Assembly (NCBI GenBank): GCA_020629635.1
Contig: JAHDCX010000010.1
Location: 1-64,000 of the forward strand
Origin: Acidimicrobiales bacterium
GTDB lineage: Bacteria; Actinomycetota; Acidimicrobiia; Acidimicrobiales; SHLQ01
DNA length: 64,000 nt
Direction: 5' to 3'
The translations under genes were made by a program, and so were the position numbers. Below, one piece after another: positions 33,973-42,974 of this stretch (position 1 is the first letter of the stretch; each line of letters starts with the position of its first letter). The notes beneath the pieces were generated by a model. The model ran no database searches and was not told the DNA's origin. It saw only the letters and a list, made by a program, of their open reading frames with translations.

Positions 33973-34644
33973 GTGACGCTTCAACCGCTCGACGGGCTTC
34001 GCTCGTCGCTCGAGTCGGTTGCCGAACCGGACTCGGCTCCGGCGATGGTCGCCTACATGAAGGACCAGTTCGACTTTCTCGGAATCCGTGCGGCAGACCG
34101 GCGTACGGCCAGCAAGCCCTGGCTCACGGCCGCGAAGACCGCCGACGCCACCGAGCTGCTGAGTTTCGTCCACGACCTCTGGAGCCAGCCCGAGCGCGAG
34201 TTCCAGTACGTCGGGATCGACATGACTCGCGCCGGTGCCCGCAATCTGGGGCCCGACGACCTCGACGCCGTTCGTGAGCTCGTTGAGACCAAGTCCTGGT
34301 GGGACACCGTCGACTCGCTCGCCGCGTGGACGGTCGGTCCGATGGTCCGCCGACACCGCGAGCTCATCGCCGACATGGACGACTGGATCGACGACCCGAA
34401 CCTCTGGATCGCTCGGACCGCGCTGTTGCATCAGCTGGGATACAAGGCCGACACCGACGCGGCGCGGCTCTTCCGGTACTGCGACATCCAGGCTGAGCAC
34501 CCGGACTTCTTCATCCGCAAGGCGATCGGCTGGGCCCTACGCCAATACGCCCGCGTCGACCCCGACGCCGTCGGACTCTGGGTTGAGGAGAACCGTCATC
34601 GCCTCGCTGGCCTCACGGTCCGGGAGGCGACGAAGCACCTCTGA
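33973..34644 (+). CDS. AlkD-like DNA alkylation repair protein
   Basis: A 223-residue helical-repeat protein of the AlkD/DNA-alkylation-repair family. The hallmark T-K-S-W-W-D-T-V-D-S-L-A segment lies at about 99-110, and F-F-I-R-K-A-I-G-W-A-L-R-Q-Y near 178-191 matches the conserved HEAT-like C-terminal part. AlkD glycosylases remove positively charged N3- and N7-alkyl purines without base flipping. Start GTG at 33973. It stands alone; it converges on the thioesterase gene with an 8-nt gap. Confidence 0.85.
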   Translation: MTLQPLDGLRSSLESVAEPDSAPAMVAYMKDQFDFLGIRAADRRTASKPWLTAAKTADATELLSFVHDLWSQPEREFQYVGIDMTRAGARNLGPDDLDAVRELVETKSWWDTVDSLAAWTVGPMVRRHRELIADMDDWIDDPNLWIARTALLHQLGYKADTDAARLFRYCDIQAEHPDFFIRKAIGWALRQYARVDPDAVGLWVEENRHRLAGLTVREATKHL

Positions 34645-34652
34645 CCGAGATG

Positions 34653-35033
34653 TCAATTGGAAAGACTTGACCCCACGAAGAGGGCGGTGGACTCGACGAA
34701 GGTGCGTTCGCCCTGGTGGATGCGTGCGGTGATGCGGACGGTTCGACTGCCTCGGCGGCCGGCCTCGGCGGTGACGTCGTAGGGCCCCTCGTCGAGCAGC
34801 AGCGGTTGGCGGTACCGAAGGTTCAGCGTGCCGGTCGCCACCTTCTGCTCCAGAACAGCTGAGGCGACCCGAGCGCAGACGTGGTCGAGGACCGTCGCGG
34901 CGAAGCCGCCATGCACCCAACCGGGCGCTCCGCGGTGCTCGACCTCGGGAAAGAAGGTCGCCGTTCCGACCGAGCCGGAGATGGTGACCGGGGGGTGAAG
35001 GCCCAGCAGCACTCGGCGCACGTCGTCGTCCAC
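34653..35033 (-). CDS. Hotdog-fold thioesterase (PaaI-like)
   Basis: A 126-residue hotdog protein. The H-G-G-F-A-A-T-V-L-D segment (about 41-50) is the PaaI/4HBT signature whose helix holds the thioester. Start GTG at 35033. It probably hydrolyses an acyl- or aryl-CoA; the surrounding genes do not narrow the substrate. The 126 nt upstream separate it from the divergent RTX-nucleotidase gene. Confidence 0.82.
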   Translation of the reverse strand: MDDDVRRVLLGLHPPVTISGSVGTATFFPEVEHRGAPGWVHGGFAATVLDHVCARVASAVLEQKVATGTLNLRYRQPLLLDEGPYDVTAEAGRRGSRTVRITARIHQGERTFVESTALFVGSSLSN

Positions 35034-35159
35034 GGCGACCGACCGTAGCCGCCGGCGCGTTTTCCGGGCTCGTCACGCTGCGTACATCTTCGCGAAACTC
35101 GTCGCCAGTAGAAGAGGCGATGGTCACACACCGTGGCCACGGAAGGAGCGGAGTCAACA

Positions 35160-37547
35160 ATGTTCTCACCCAACGGCACGGCGCGATGGCGCGTCGCGGC
35201 GCTCGGCCTGGTGGCGATGGTCGCCAGCGTGCTCGCAACGAGCACAACCGCCGCAGCCCAAACAGACGGGGCCACGTGTGATGGCCAGGCGGCGACCATC
35301 GAGGGATCCGGTGTCATCGAAGGCACCCCCGGAAACGACGTGATCGTCGGATCCGACGGCGTCGACCTCATCATCGGTCGCGGTGGCGACGACATCATCT
35401 GTGGCCTCAGCGGCCGTGACGTCATCCGGGCTGGAGCCGGTGACGACACCGTGTTCGGTGGCGGTGGCGTCGACATCGTCGAAGGCGGCGCAGGCGACGA
35501 CTTCCTCGCCGGTGGCCCGAAGGCCGACCGCCTCTACGGCGGCAACGGCGACGACGACCTCCGTGGTGGAGCGGGCAACGATCAGCTCAACGGCGGATCC
35601 GGCCGAGACCACCTCTACGGCGGACCCGCCGACGACGTCCTGAATGGCGGCAACGCCACGGACCGCATGTTCGGCGGCCGCGGCTCCGACACGCTCATCG
35701 GTGATGCCGGATCGCGCGACCGCCTCTTCGGCGGTTCGGGAGTCGACCAGTGCTCCGACGGCGACGCCGGAACCAGCGAAGACAGCTGCGAGACTTCGCT
35801 CTCGCTGACGTTCCTCCACATGAACGACCACCACAGCCACCTCGACGACGACTCGGGCGACCTGATCCTCGGCGGCGACGAGACCCGTGTCCGCCTCGGC
35901 GGCTTCCCGAGTGCGGTCGCCAAGATGGCCGAACTCGAGGCCGCCGCGGCCAATGAGGTCGTCAAGGTGCACGCCGGTGACGCGATCACCGGCACGCTGT
36001 TCTACAGCCTCTTCGACGGTGTCGCCGACGCGGCGCTGATGAACGAGATCTGCTTCGACCTCTTCACGCTCGGCAACCACGAATTCGACGATGGTGATCA
36101 GGCACTCGCCGACTTCATCGCCGAACTCCAGGGCGCCGATGACTGCACCACCGAGGTCATCTCGGCCAACGTGATGCCAGCGGTCGGCACGCCGTTGCTC
36201 CCGTTCGAGAGCAACCCGGCGTTCCAGCCCTACGTCATCAAGAACTTCGATGGTGAGAAGGTCGGCTTTGTCGGTCTCGACATCGCCGGCAAGACGAAGA
36301 ACTCGTCGAACCCGCTCGACACCACCGAGTTCGCCGACGAAGCCGAGACGGCCGAGGCGACCATCGCGGTTCTCGAAGGTCTGGGCGTCGACAAGATCGT
36401 GCTCGTCACCCACATCCAGTACGCCAACGACCTGGTGATCGCCGAATCGGTGGCCGGGGTCGACGTGATCATCGGTGGCGACAGCCACACGCTCCTCGGT
36501 GACTTCGAGGATCTTGGTCAGACGACCGGCGGCGACTACCCGACGATGGTCTCCGGCCCATCGGGCGACGTGTGCGTTGTTCAGGCCTGGCAGTTCAGCT
36601 GGGCTGTCGGCGAACTCGACGTGACCTGGGACGCCGACGGCAACATCGCCAGCTGCGAAGGTACGCCGCACGTCATTCTCGGCGACTCGTTCCAGCGTCG
36701 CCCACCGGAAGGTGGCGACCGTGAGGAGCTCACCGGCGACGATCTCGCTGCCGTGCTCGCCGACATCGCGGCGATCCCCGAACTGTCGATCGTGACGCCC
36801 GACGCCGACGCGCAGGCCCTCCTCGACAGCTTCTCGGACCAGGTCGAGCAACTCGAGCAGGAAGTCATCGGCACCGTGACCGAAGACCTCTGCCTCGAGC
36901 GCATCCCCGGCCAGGGCCGCTCCAGCATCTGTGATGTTTCGGCGACCGCCGTCAACGGCGGTGACATCCAGCAGCTCGTCACCGAATCGTTCCGGGTCCG
37001 CAGCCGTGACGCAGACATTGCGCTGCAGAACGCCGGCGGCGTCCGCATCGACATCCCGGCCGGCGAGATGACGATCGCCGATGCCTACACGCTCCTGCCG
37101 TTCGCGAACACGATCGTGAACATGGAGATGACCGGCGCCGAGATCGTCCAGGTGCTCGAAGAGGCGCTGACCTTCTCTCTCGATCCCGACGGCTCGACGG
37201 GCGCTTACCCGTACGCATCGGGACTGCGGTTCGACGTCGACCTGTCGGCCGCCGAGGGATCTCGAGCGACCAACCACGAGGTCAAGCCGACCGGCACCGA
37301 CGAGTGGGTCGCGATCGACCTCGAGGCCACCTACAAGGTGGCGACCAACAGCTTCATCGCTGCGGGTCGCGACGGGTACCTGACCTTCGGAACGGTCTCT
37401 GACGATGGCCGAGTCGAGGACACGCTCCTCGACTACGCCCAGAGCTTCATCGACTACGTCGAGGACGAAGCGGGCGGCACGTTGTCGAAGCTTCCGACGA
37501 GCGAATACTCGACACAGAGCTTCGTTCCCGCCCCCGCGGCGGAGTAA
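35160..37547 (+). CDS. RTX-repeat/5'-nucleotidase fusion, secreted
   Basis: A 795-residue exported protein. A signal peptide (about 1-34, ending A-A-A-Q) is followed by about 165 residues of RTX nonapeptides (G-G-R-G-S-D-T-L and similar). A UshA-type calcineurin-like phosphoesterase begins near 215 with H-M-N-D-H-H-S-H, then G-N-H-E-F-D-D-G and G-G-D-S-H-T. The 5'-nucleotidase C-terminal substrate domain ends it (about 575-775, with P-F-A-N-T-I-V). It would release phosphate from extracellular nucleotides. GGAAGGAG at 35141-35148 fixes ATG 35160 over the GTG at 35133. N-terminal RTX repeats on a nucleotidase are unusual. Confidence 0.9.
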   Translation: MFSPNGTARWRVAALGLVAMVASVLATSTTAAAQTDGATCDGQAATIEGSGVIEGTPGNDVIVGSDGVDLIIGRGGDDIICGLSGRDVIRAGAGDDTVFGGGGVDIVEGGAGDDFLAGGPKADRLYGGNGDDDLRGGAGNDQLNGGSGRDHLYGGPADDVLNGGNATDRMFGGRGSDTLIGDAGSRDRLFGGSGVDQCSDGDAGTSEDSCETSLSLTFLHMNDHHSHLDDDSGDLILGGDETRVRLGGFPSAVAKMAELEAAAANEVVKVHAGDAITGTLFYSLFDGVADAALMNEICFDLFTLGNHEFDDGDQALADFIAELQGADDCTTEVISANVMPAVGTPLLPFESNPAFQPYVIKNFDGEKVGFVGLDIAGKTKNSSNPLDTTEFADEAETAEATIAVLEGLGVDKIVLVTHIQYANDLVIAESVAGVDVIIGGDSHTLLGDFEDLGQTTGGDYPTMVSGPSGDVCVVQAWQFSWAVGELDVTWDADGNIASCEGTPHVILGDSFQRRPPEGGDREELTGDDLAAVLADIAAIPELSIVTPDADAQALLDSFSDQVEQLEQEVIGTVTEDLCLERIPGQGRSSICDVSATAVNGGDIQQLVTESFRVRSRDADIALQNAGGVRIDIPAGEMTIADAYTLLPFANTIVNMEMTGAEIVQVLEEALTFSLDPDGSTGAYPYASGLRFDVDLSAAEGSRATNHEVKPTGTDEWVAIDLEATYKVATNSFIAAGRDGYLTFGTVSDDGRVEDTLLDYAQSFIDYVEDEAGGTLSKLPTSEYSTQSFVPAPAAE

Positions 37548-37561
37548 CCCGGCCCGCTGAT

Positions 37562-37597
37562 CGGCGGCCTGCAGCACATGTTCGCTGCAGGCCGCCG
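37562..37597 (+). terminator. Strong hairpin after the nucleotidase gene
   Basis: A perfect 14-bp GC-rich stem (37562-37575 with 37584-37597) around an 8-nt loop lies 15 nt after the nucleotidase stop and about 34 nt before xylB. No T-run follows, so it is not a classical intrinsic terminator; U-less hairpin terminators are reported in actinobacteria. It could also limit 3' exonuclease decay. Confidence 0.6.
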
Positions 37598-37630
37598 GAT
37601 CGGCGTCGTCGTCTTCGCTAGGGTCGACGC

Positions 37631-39085
37631 GTGCTCGTCATCGGAATCGACTCCTCGACCCAATCGACCAAGGCGCAACTGATCGACGCCGACACCGGCG
37701 CCGTCATTGCGTCGGGATCGGCGCCGCATCCACCGACGAACCCCCCGGTTTCCGAACAGGATCCGGCCGCGTGGTGGGAGGCGCTCGCCGCGGCGATCGA
37801 GGCGCTCGGGCCGCAGCGGAAGGATGCCGTCGCACTCTCGGTCGCCGGCCAACAGCACGGGCTCGTCCTGATCGACGAGGCCGACGAGGCGATCCGGCCA
37901 GCCAAATTGTGGAACGACACGACATCAGCCGGTCAGGCCACGGCAATGGTCGAACGTGCGGGCGCGTCGTGGTGGGCGGAGATGCTCGGCGTGGTTCCCG
38001 TCGCCGCGTTCACGATCACCAAGCTCGCGTGGGTCGCCGAGCACGAGCCTGAGGCGTTTGCGCGGACCCGCAAGATCATGCTTCCGCACGACTATCTCAC
38101 GTGGCGCCTTTCCGGTGAGCATGTGACCGACCGCGGCGACGCAAGCGGATCTGGCTGGTTCGACGCGACCACCGGCGCGACGAACACTGACGCGTTCACT
38201 GCTGCCGGGCTCGATCCCTCCCTTGCCGATCTTATGCCCGACGTGCGTGGTCCTGCTGACGCTGCCGGGACGATCCGCCCCGACGTTGCGTCGGCGTTGG
38301 GTCTCTCGCCGGCCCTCATGGTTGGCCCGGGCACGGGCGACAACATGGGTGCGGCGCTCGGGCTCGGACTCGCCGAAGGCGACGCTGTGATGTCGCTCGG
38401 CACCTCCGGCACCGTGTACCGCCGGACCTCGACCCGTGCGAACGACCCGTCGGGCGCCGTCGCCGGCTTCTGCGACGCCACCGGTGGCTACCTTCCGCTC
38501 GTCTGCACCCTCAATGCCACGAAGGTGACGGATACGGTCGCACGCTGGCTCGGGACCGACGCGCCCGGCCTCGCAAAGATGGCGATCGACGCCGGCCCCG
38601 CACCGATCGAGCCAGTGCTCGTGCCCTACTTCGATGGCGAGCGCACCCCCAACCGGCCGGACGCCCGCGGAATGATGGTCGGGCTGTCCACAGCCACCAC
38701 CGGCGCCGAGCTGGCGCGCGCTGCGCACGACGGCGTCGTCTGCGGCTTGCTCGATGGCCTCGATGCACTCGGCTCCGACGCGGGCCGGGTCCTGCTGGTC
38801 GGCGGGGGAGCGCGGTCGGTGGCCTACCGTCGCCGCCTCGCAGACATCGCCGGTCAGCCGATCACGATTCCCGACGCGGACGAAGCGGTGGCGACCGGTG
38901 CCGGCGTTCAGGCCACCGTCGTCGCCGACACGTCGCTCAGCGTTGACGACGTCGCGACGCGGTGGAGCCTCGGCAGCGGCGACGTGGTCGAACCCGACCC
39001 CGACGTCGACGGAGCCCTCGTGCGAGCTCGCTACCGCGACGCCTCGGCGTTCGACGACGGCCTCTGCCGGCCGCTCAACAGCTGA
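37631..39085 (+). CDS. xylB: Xylulokinase (FGGY family)
   Basis: A 484-residue FGGY carbohydrate kinase. D-S-S-T-Q-S-T-K near residues 7-14 is the phosphate-1 loop, A-G-Q-Q-H-G-L (about 76-82) the xylulokinase substrate signature, and G-T-S-G-T and G-G-G-A-R-S the ATP-binding loops. It phosphorylates D-xylulose to xylulose 5-phosphate. Start GTG at 37631. No xylose isomerase or sugar transporter adjoins, so the source of xylulose is unclear. Its end overlaps the convergent sigma-factor gene by 11 nt. Confidence 0.88.
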   Translation: MLVIGIDSSTQSTKAQLIDADTGAVIASGSAPHPPTNPPVSEQDPAAWWEALAAAIEALGPQRKDAVALSVAGQQHGLVLIDEADEAIRPAKLWNDTTSAGQATAMVERAGASWWAEMLGVVPVAAFTITKLAWVAEHEPEAFARTRKIMLPHDYLTWRLSGEHVTDRGDASGSGWFDATTGATNTDAFTAAGLDPSLADLMPDVRGPADAAGTIRPDVASALGLSPALMVGPGTGDNMGAALGLGLAEGDAVMSLGTSGTVYRRTSTRANDPSGAVAGFCDATGGYLPLVCTLNATKVTDTVARWLGTDAPGLAKMAIDAGPAPIEPVLVPYFDGERTPNRPDARGMMVGLSTATTGAELARAAHDGVVCGLLDGLDALGSDAGRVLLVGGGARSVAYRRRLADIAGQPITIPDADEAVATGAGVQATVVADTSLSVDDVATRWSLGSGDVVEPDPDVDGALVRARYRDASAFDDGLCRPLNS

Positions 39086-40295
39086 GCTCGTCCAGTCGCC
39101 GACGGATCTCGCGGCGCTCCGCCGTGTTGTCCGTGAGCTCGATGGCGCGTTCGAACGCACGCTGTGCCGCGCCAACGTCTCCCCGCCGTTCTTCCAGATC
39201 GCCGATTGCGAGATGGAAGAAGTGCCAGTCGTCGGCACCGGCGATTGACTCGAGTGACGCGAGGCCGGCGTCGGGTCCATCACGCTCGGCGAGCGCGACC
39301 GCCCGATTCACCCGGACGAACGGGGAGGGCGACAACTGTTCGAGCACGTCGTAGAGCGCGACGATCTGTTCCCAGTCGGTCTCGTCAAACGATGGTGCCG
39401 TCGAGTGGAGCTGCGAGATGGCGGCCTGGATCTGGAACGGGCCCGGTCGCCCGGTCTTGAACACGGTCATCAGATCGGTCGAGATCCGATCGATCGTCTC
39501 GCGGTCCCAGCGGGTGCGATCGGCATCGCGGATGCTGACGAGTGTGCCGTCATCGCTGGTGCGGGTTGCCCGCCGGGCATGCGTCGTCTCGAGCAGGGCG
39601 AGGAGGCCCCGACACTCCGCGTCGTTCGGAAGGAGACCGACGAGTTCGCGCGCCAGCCGGATCGCTTCGTCGGCGAGATCGACCCGAAGAATCGACGTGC
39701 CGCCAGGCGCGTGGTGGCCGGTGGTGAAGACCACATTGATCACCGCAAGCACGGGGGGCAATCGGAGGGCGAGCTCGTCGTCATCCGGGATTCGGAACGC
39801 GATGTTGGTGTCGGCGATCTTGCGTTTGGCCCGAGAGATCCGTTGCCCCATCGTCGGTTCTGCGACGAGGAAGGCTCGAGCGATTTCGGTCGTCGTGAGA
39901 CCACACAGGGTCCGTAGCGCCAATGCGACCCGGGAATCGGGCGACAACGACGGGTGGCAGCACATGAAGATCATCGCCAGCTCGTCGTCACGGATCGAAC
40001 GAGCATCGGATGCGGGCGGCTCTATCTCGAGCTCCCGAAGCGCACGCTCCTCCTTGTCGCTGCGTTGCGCTTCTCGCCGCAACATGTCGACGGCCCGTCG
40101 ACGCGCCACGGTGGTCAGCCAGGCGGCCGGCCGATCGGGCACGCCGGTCTCGGGCCACTGTTTGAGGGCGTCGACGATCGCTTCGCTGAGCGCATCTTCG
40201 GCTCGGCCGAAGTCGCCGATGAGGCGATACAGCGACCCGATGACGCGCCGCCCTTCGACGCGCAACAGCTCGTCGAGGGCGGCGTCGGGGGACAT
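39075..40295 (-). CDS. ECF42-type sigma factor with C-terminal TPR-like extension
   Basis: A 406-residue RNA polymerase sigma factor. Region 2 (F-G-R-A-E-D-A-L-S-E-A, W-L-T-T-V-A-R-R-R-A-V-D) and region 4 (T-E-I-A-R-A-F-L-V-A-E-P-T-M-G-Q-R) occupy the first about 190 residues. A C-terminal helical extension of about 210 residues follows, with D-R-T-R-W-D-R. This architecture plus an adjacent DGPF protein is the hallmark of group ECF42. ATG at 40295 overlaps the DGPF gene stop by 1 nt. A matching promoter lies upstream of the pair, implying autoregulation. No anti-sigma factor is present, as usual for this group. Confidence 0.9.
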   Translation of the reverse strand: MSPDAALDELLRVEGRRVIGSLYRLIGDFGRAEDALSEAIVDALKQWPETGVPDRPAAWLTTVARRRAVDMLRREAQRSDKEERALRELEIEPPASDARSIRDDELAMIFMCCHPSLSPDSRVALALRTLCGLTTTEIARAFLVAEPTMGQRISRAKRKIADTNIAFRIPDDDELALRLPPVLAVINVVFTTGHHAPGGTSILRVDLADEAIRLARELVGLLPNDAECRGLLALLETTHARRATRTSDDGTLVSIRDADRTRWDRETIDRISTDLMTVFKTGRPGPFQIQAAISQLHSTAPSFDETDWEQIVALYDVLEQLSPSPFVRVNRAVALAERDGPDAGLASLESIAGADDWHFFHLAIGDLEERRGDVGAAQRAFERAIELTDNTAERREIRRRLDELSC

Positions 40296-40651
40296 CACAT
40301 CTCCATGCACGGCCGAATCTCGACCCGGCCACCATCGAACGCCGCGGGGATGCCCTTTGCCATGTCGATGGCCGCGTCGAGATCGGGAGCGTCAATCAAG
40401 AAAAAGCCACCCAGAAACTCCTTCGTCTCGGCGTACGGGCCATCGGTCATGACCACCTCGCCGCCCTGTCCGCCATCGAGGTGGAACGTGGTCGAGAGCT
40501 CATCGTTCATGAGGGCGGCCCCACCGGTGATGGCCTCTCCAGCACCGGAGGAGAACTCCATGTAGCCCGCCATGTACTCGGCGAAGTTTGGTGCGCTCGG
40601 GTCGCGGGGCTTGTCGCGCCCCTCCCACAGAAGTGCGGCATAGGTCGGCAT
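40295..40651 (-). CDS. YCII-related DGPF-domain protein
   Basis: A 118-residue small protein. T-D-G-P-Y-A-E-T-K-E (about 69-78) is the DGPF/YCII signature and G-G-F-F-L-I-D follows. DGPF proteins accompany ECF42 sigma factors; their chemistry is not established. ATG at 40651 with AAAGGA about 9 nt upstream. First gene of the DGPF-sigma operon. Confidence 0.9.
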   Translation of the reverse strand: MPTYAALLWEGRDKPRDPSAPNFAEYMAGYMEFSSGAGEAITGGAALMNDELSTTFHLDGGQGGEVVMTDGPYAETKEFLGGFFLIDAPDLDAAIDMAKGIPAAFDGGRVEIRPCMEM

Positions 40652-40700
40652 CGTGGTGTCCTTTCGAGACAGGTGGCCGGTGTTGGCCAGCTGACGGGTC

Positions 40701-40727
40701 GTCGGGTGGCGTCCTACGATTTCGACA
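40701..40727 (-). promoter_or_regulatory. Candidate ECF42-type promoter
   Basis: On the minus strand TGTCGA (40722-40727) and CGAC (40701-40704) are separated by 17 nt, about 50 nt upstream of the DGPF start. From memory, ECF42 promoters have TGTCGA at -35 and a CGA(T/C) -10 element; the match supports autoregulation of the DGPF-sigma operon. The -35 element ends 2 nt from the divergent crotonase start codon, so occupancy could affect that gene too. Confidence 0.6.
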
Positions 40728-40729
40728 CT

Positions 40730-41551
40730 ATGGGCCAGAAAAGTCACGACACCGTTCGAATCTCCGATCACGGTCCCGTCCGGGTCATCGCCATCGACCG
40801 GCCAGAGGTGCGCAACGCCGTGGACGGGCCGACTGCGCACGCCCTCTACGACGCCTTCGTCGACTTTGACGACGACGAGGATCTTGCCGTCGCGATCCTG
40901 ACCGGCTCCAACAGAACCTTCTGCGCTGGTGCCGATCTGAAGGCGATCGCCGCCGGCAACGGCAACCCGGTGCACGAGACCGACTCGGCCGACATCGTCG
41001 GCTCCACCGGTCCGATGGGCCCGACGCGTCTCGATCTCACCAAGCCGGTGATCGCTGCGGTGGAGGGGCACGCTGTCGCTGGCGGTCTCGAGCTCGCGAT
41101 CTGGTGTGATCTCCGGGTCATGGCCCGTGATGCCATCTTCGGTGTCTACTGCCGTCGGTGGGGCGTTCCGCTCGTCGACGGCGGCACCGTGCGTCTGCCT
41201 CGCCTCGTCGGGCACGGGAGGGCCATGGATCTGATCCTCACGGGCCGTCCCGTCGATGCCGAAGAAGCGCAACGAATCGGCCTCGCCAACCGCATCGTCG
41301 ACCCCGGCACTTCGCTCGACGAAGCGCTGGCGCTCGCCGGCACGATCGCTGCGTTGCCGCAACGGTGCCTGCGGTCGGATCGCCGATCCGCCATCGAACA
41401 GTGGTCGCTGACCGAGGCCGAGTCGCTCGCCAAGGAGGCGGTGCTTGGCCTGACCACGATCCGATCCGGCGAGACCGTTTCTGGCGCCTCCCGGTTCGCC
41501 GCGGGCGCCGGTCGCCACGGGGCGTCGGTCACAGGGCCGAACGGCCCATAA
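40730..41551 (+). CDS. Enoyl-CoA hydratase/isomerase family protein
   Basis: A 273-residue crotonase. Oxyanion-hole motifs: F-C-A-G-A-D-L-K (about 63-70) and G-H-A-V-A-G-G-L-E-L (about 116-125). ATG at 40730. It is divergent from the ECF42 operon and upstream of the ammonium transporter, with no operon partner. The acyl-CoA substrate is unknown; it is the third crotonase in this window. Confidence 0.9.
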   Translation: MGQKSHDTVRISDHGPVRVIAIDRPEVRNAVDGPTAHALYDAFVDFDDDEDLAVAILTGSNRTFCAGADLKAIAAGNGNPVHETDSADIVGSTGPMGPTRLDLTKPVIAAVEGHAVAGGLELAIWCDLRVMARDAIFGVYCRRWGVPLVDGGTVRLPRLVGHGRAMDLILTGRPVDAEEAQRIGLANRIVDPGTSLDEALALAGTIAALPQRCLRSDRRSAIEQWSLTEAESLAKEAVLGLTTIRSGETVSGASRFAAGAGRHGASVTGPNGP

Positions 41552-41634
41552 CACGAGCCTGAGATCAGCCCGATCTACCCACCAGTACCCAGCGCGTCTC
41601 GATCGGCGGGTCGTGCTCGGGGGGAGGTCAGGGA

Positions 41635-42954
41635 ATGGTTGATTTCAGCGACCCGAGCATCGTCGTTGACAACGTGTACATCGCGCTGTGTGCGGTGTTC
41701 GTGATCTTCATGCAGGCGGGCTTCGCCATGGTGGAGGCCGGGCTGACCCGAGCGAAGAACGCGGCGCACATGATGCTGAAGAACCTGCTCGACTTCGTCG
41801 TCGGTGCAGCCGGCTTTGCCTTGGTCGGCTACCACATCGCCTTCAGTGGCGCGGCCTACCTCGGATGGTCGTGGCTCTGGGACGGTCCGGCGACGCCCGC
41901 ACCGTTCGCGGACAACCTGCTGTTGCCGGTTCACTTCTTGTTCCAGATGGCGTTCGCCGCCGCGACCGCCACCATCGTGTCCGGCGCCGTGGCCGAACGT
42001 GTGCAGTTCCGTGCGTACTTCGTCTACTCGGCGTTGCTGACCTCGATCATCTACCCGATCGTGGTCAGCTGGGCGTGGGGCGGCAACGGCTGGCTCGCCG
42101 ACATCGGCTTCGTCGATCTCGCTGGTTCGACCGTGGTGCACACGGTCGGCGGAACGGCCGCCCTCGTCGGTGCCGCCGTACTCGGACCCCGGATCGGCCG
42201 TTTCGACGAAGACGGCAACGCGCAGCCGATCCCCGGCCACAACGTGCCCCTCGCCGTGCTCGGTGTCTTCATCTTGTTGATCTGCTGGTTCTCGTTCAAC
42301 GCCGGCTCGCTGCTCGCCGCCGATGTCCAGATCGGTTCTGTCGCTGCGGCAACCGCAATGGGCGCAGCCTTCGGCGGTCTCGGCGGCATGGTCGCCACCT
42401 GGATCACCATCAAGACGCCCGACGTCACCCTGATCGGCAACGGTCTTCTCGGCGGCCTCGTGGCCATCACCGCAGGCGCCCTCAACATCTCGATCCTCGG
42501 TGCCATGGCCGTTGGGCTCATCGGCGGAATCATCGCCACCCAGGGCGTGCTCCTCCTCGATCGACTCAAGATCGACGATCCCGTCGGCGCCATTCCCGTG
42601 CACCTGTTCGCTGGTGTCTGGGGCACGCTCGCCGTCGGCATTTTCGCCGACCCCGACGCCGTCGTCTCCGGCGACGGTCCCGCCGGACTGCTCTACGGCG
42701 GCGGTGAACTCTTCGTCGACCAGTTGATCGGTGTTGGCGCCGTCGTCGGCTTCGTCGCCTTCGCCTCGCTCGGCTTCTTCCTCGTGCTGCGTGAGCTGGG
42801 ATGGCTCCGAGTCAGCGTCGAGCACGAGATGATCGGCCTCGACCTCGTCGAGCACGCAATGCCGGCGTACAACGACGACTTCGTCGAGTACGACGACGTC
42901 GACTTCGACGACGAAGCAAGCGAATTCTGGTACTCCGACGAGCAAGCGGCTTGA
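41635..42954 (+). CDS. amt: Ammonium transporter (Amt/Mep/Rh family)
   Basis: A 439-residue membrane protein with about 11 hydrophobic segments. The Amt N-terminal pattern F-M-Q-A-G-F-A-M-V-E-A-G-L-T-R, S-G-A-V-A-E-R, and pore His in V-V-H-T-V-G-G and P-V-H-L-F-A-G-V-W-G are present. It conducts ammonium across the inner membrane. The cytoplasmic tail (about 390-439) is unusually acidic. The usual glnK partner is not adjacent; instead a SHOCT protein and a conservon follow. GGGAGGT lies just before ATG 41635. Confidence 0.93.
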   Translation: MVDFSDPSIVVDNVYIALCAVFVIFMQAGFAMVEAGLTRAKNAAHMMLKNLLDFVVGAAGFALVGYHIAFSGAAYLGWSWLWDGPATPAPFADNLLLPVHFLFQMAFAAATATIVSGAVAERVQFRAYFVYSALLTSIIYPIVVSWAWGGNGWLADIGFVDLAGSTVVHTVGGTAALVGAAVLGPRIGRFDEDGNAQPIPGHNVPLAVLGVFILLICWFSFNAGSLLAADVQIGSVAAATAMGAAFGGLGGMVATWITIKTPDVTLIGNGLLGGLVAITAGALNISILGAMAVGLIGGIIATQGVLLLDRLKIDDPVGAIPVHLFAGVWGTLAVGIFADPDAVVSGDGPAGLLYGGGELFVDQLIGVGAVVGFVAFASLGFFLVLRELGWLRVSVEHEMIGLDLVEHAMPAYNDDFVEYDDVDFDDEASEFWYSDEQAA

Positions 42955-42974
42955 CCGGGCGCAGGTAGGACGAC

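Noticed and set aside
40295-41554. Long 419-residue start for the DGPF protein
   Set aside because: The extra 301 residues are antisense to the crotonase gene; the ATG at 40651 has a good ribosome site and starts the family domain.
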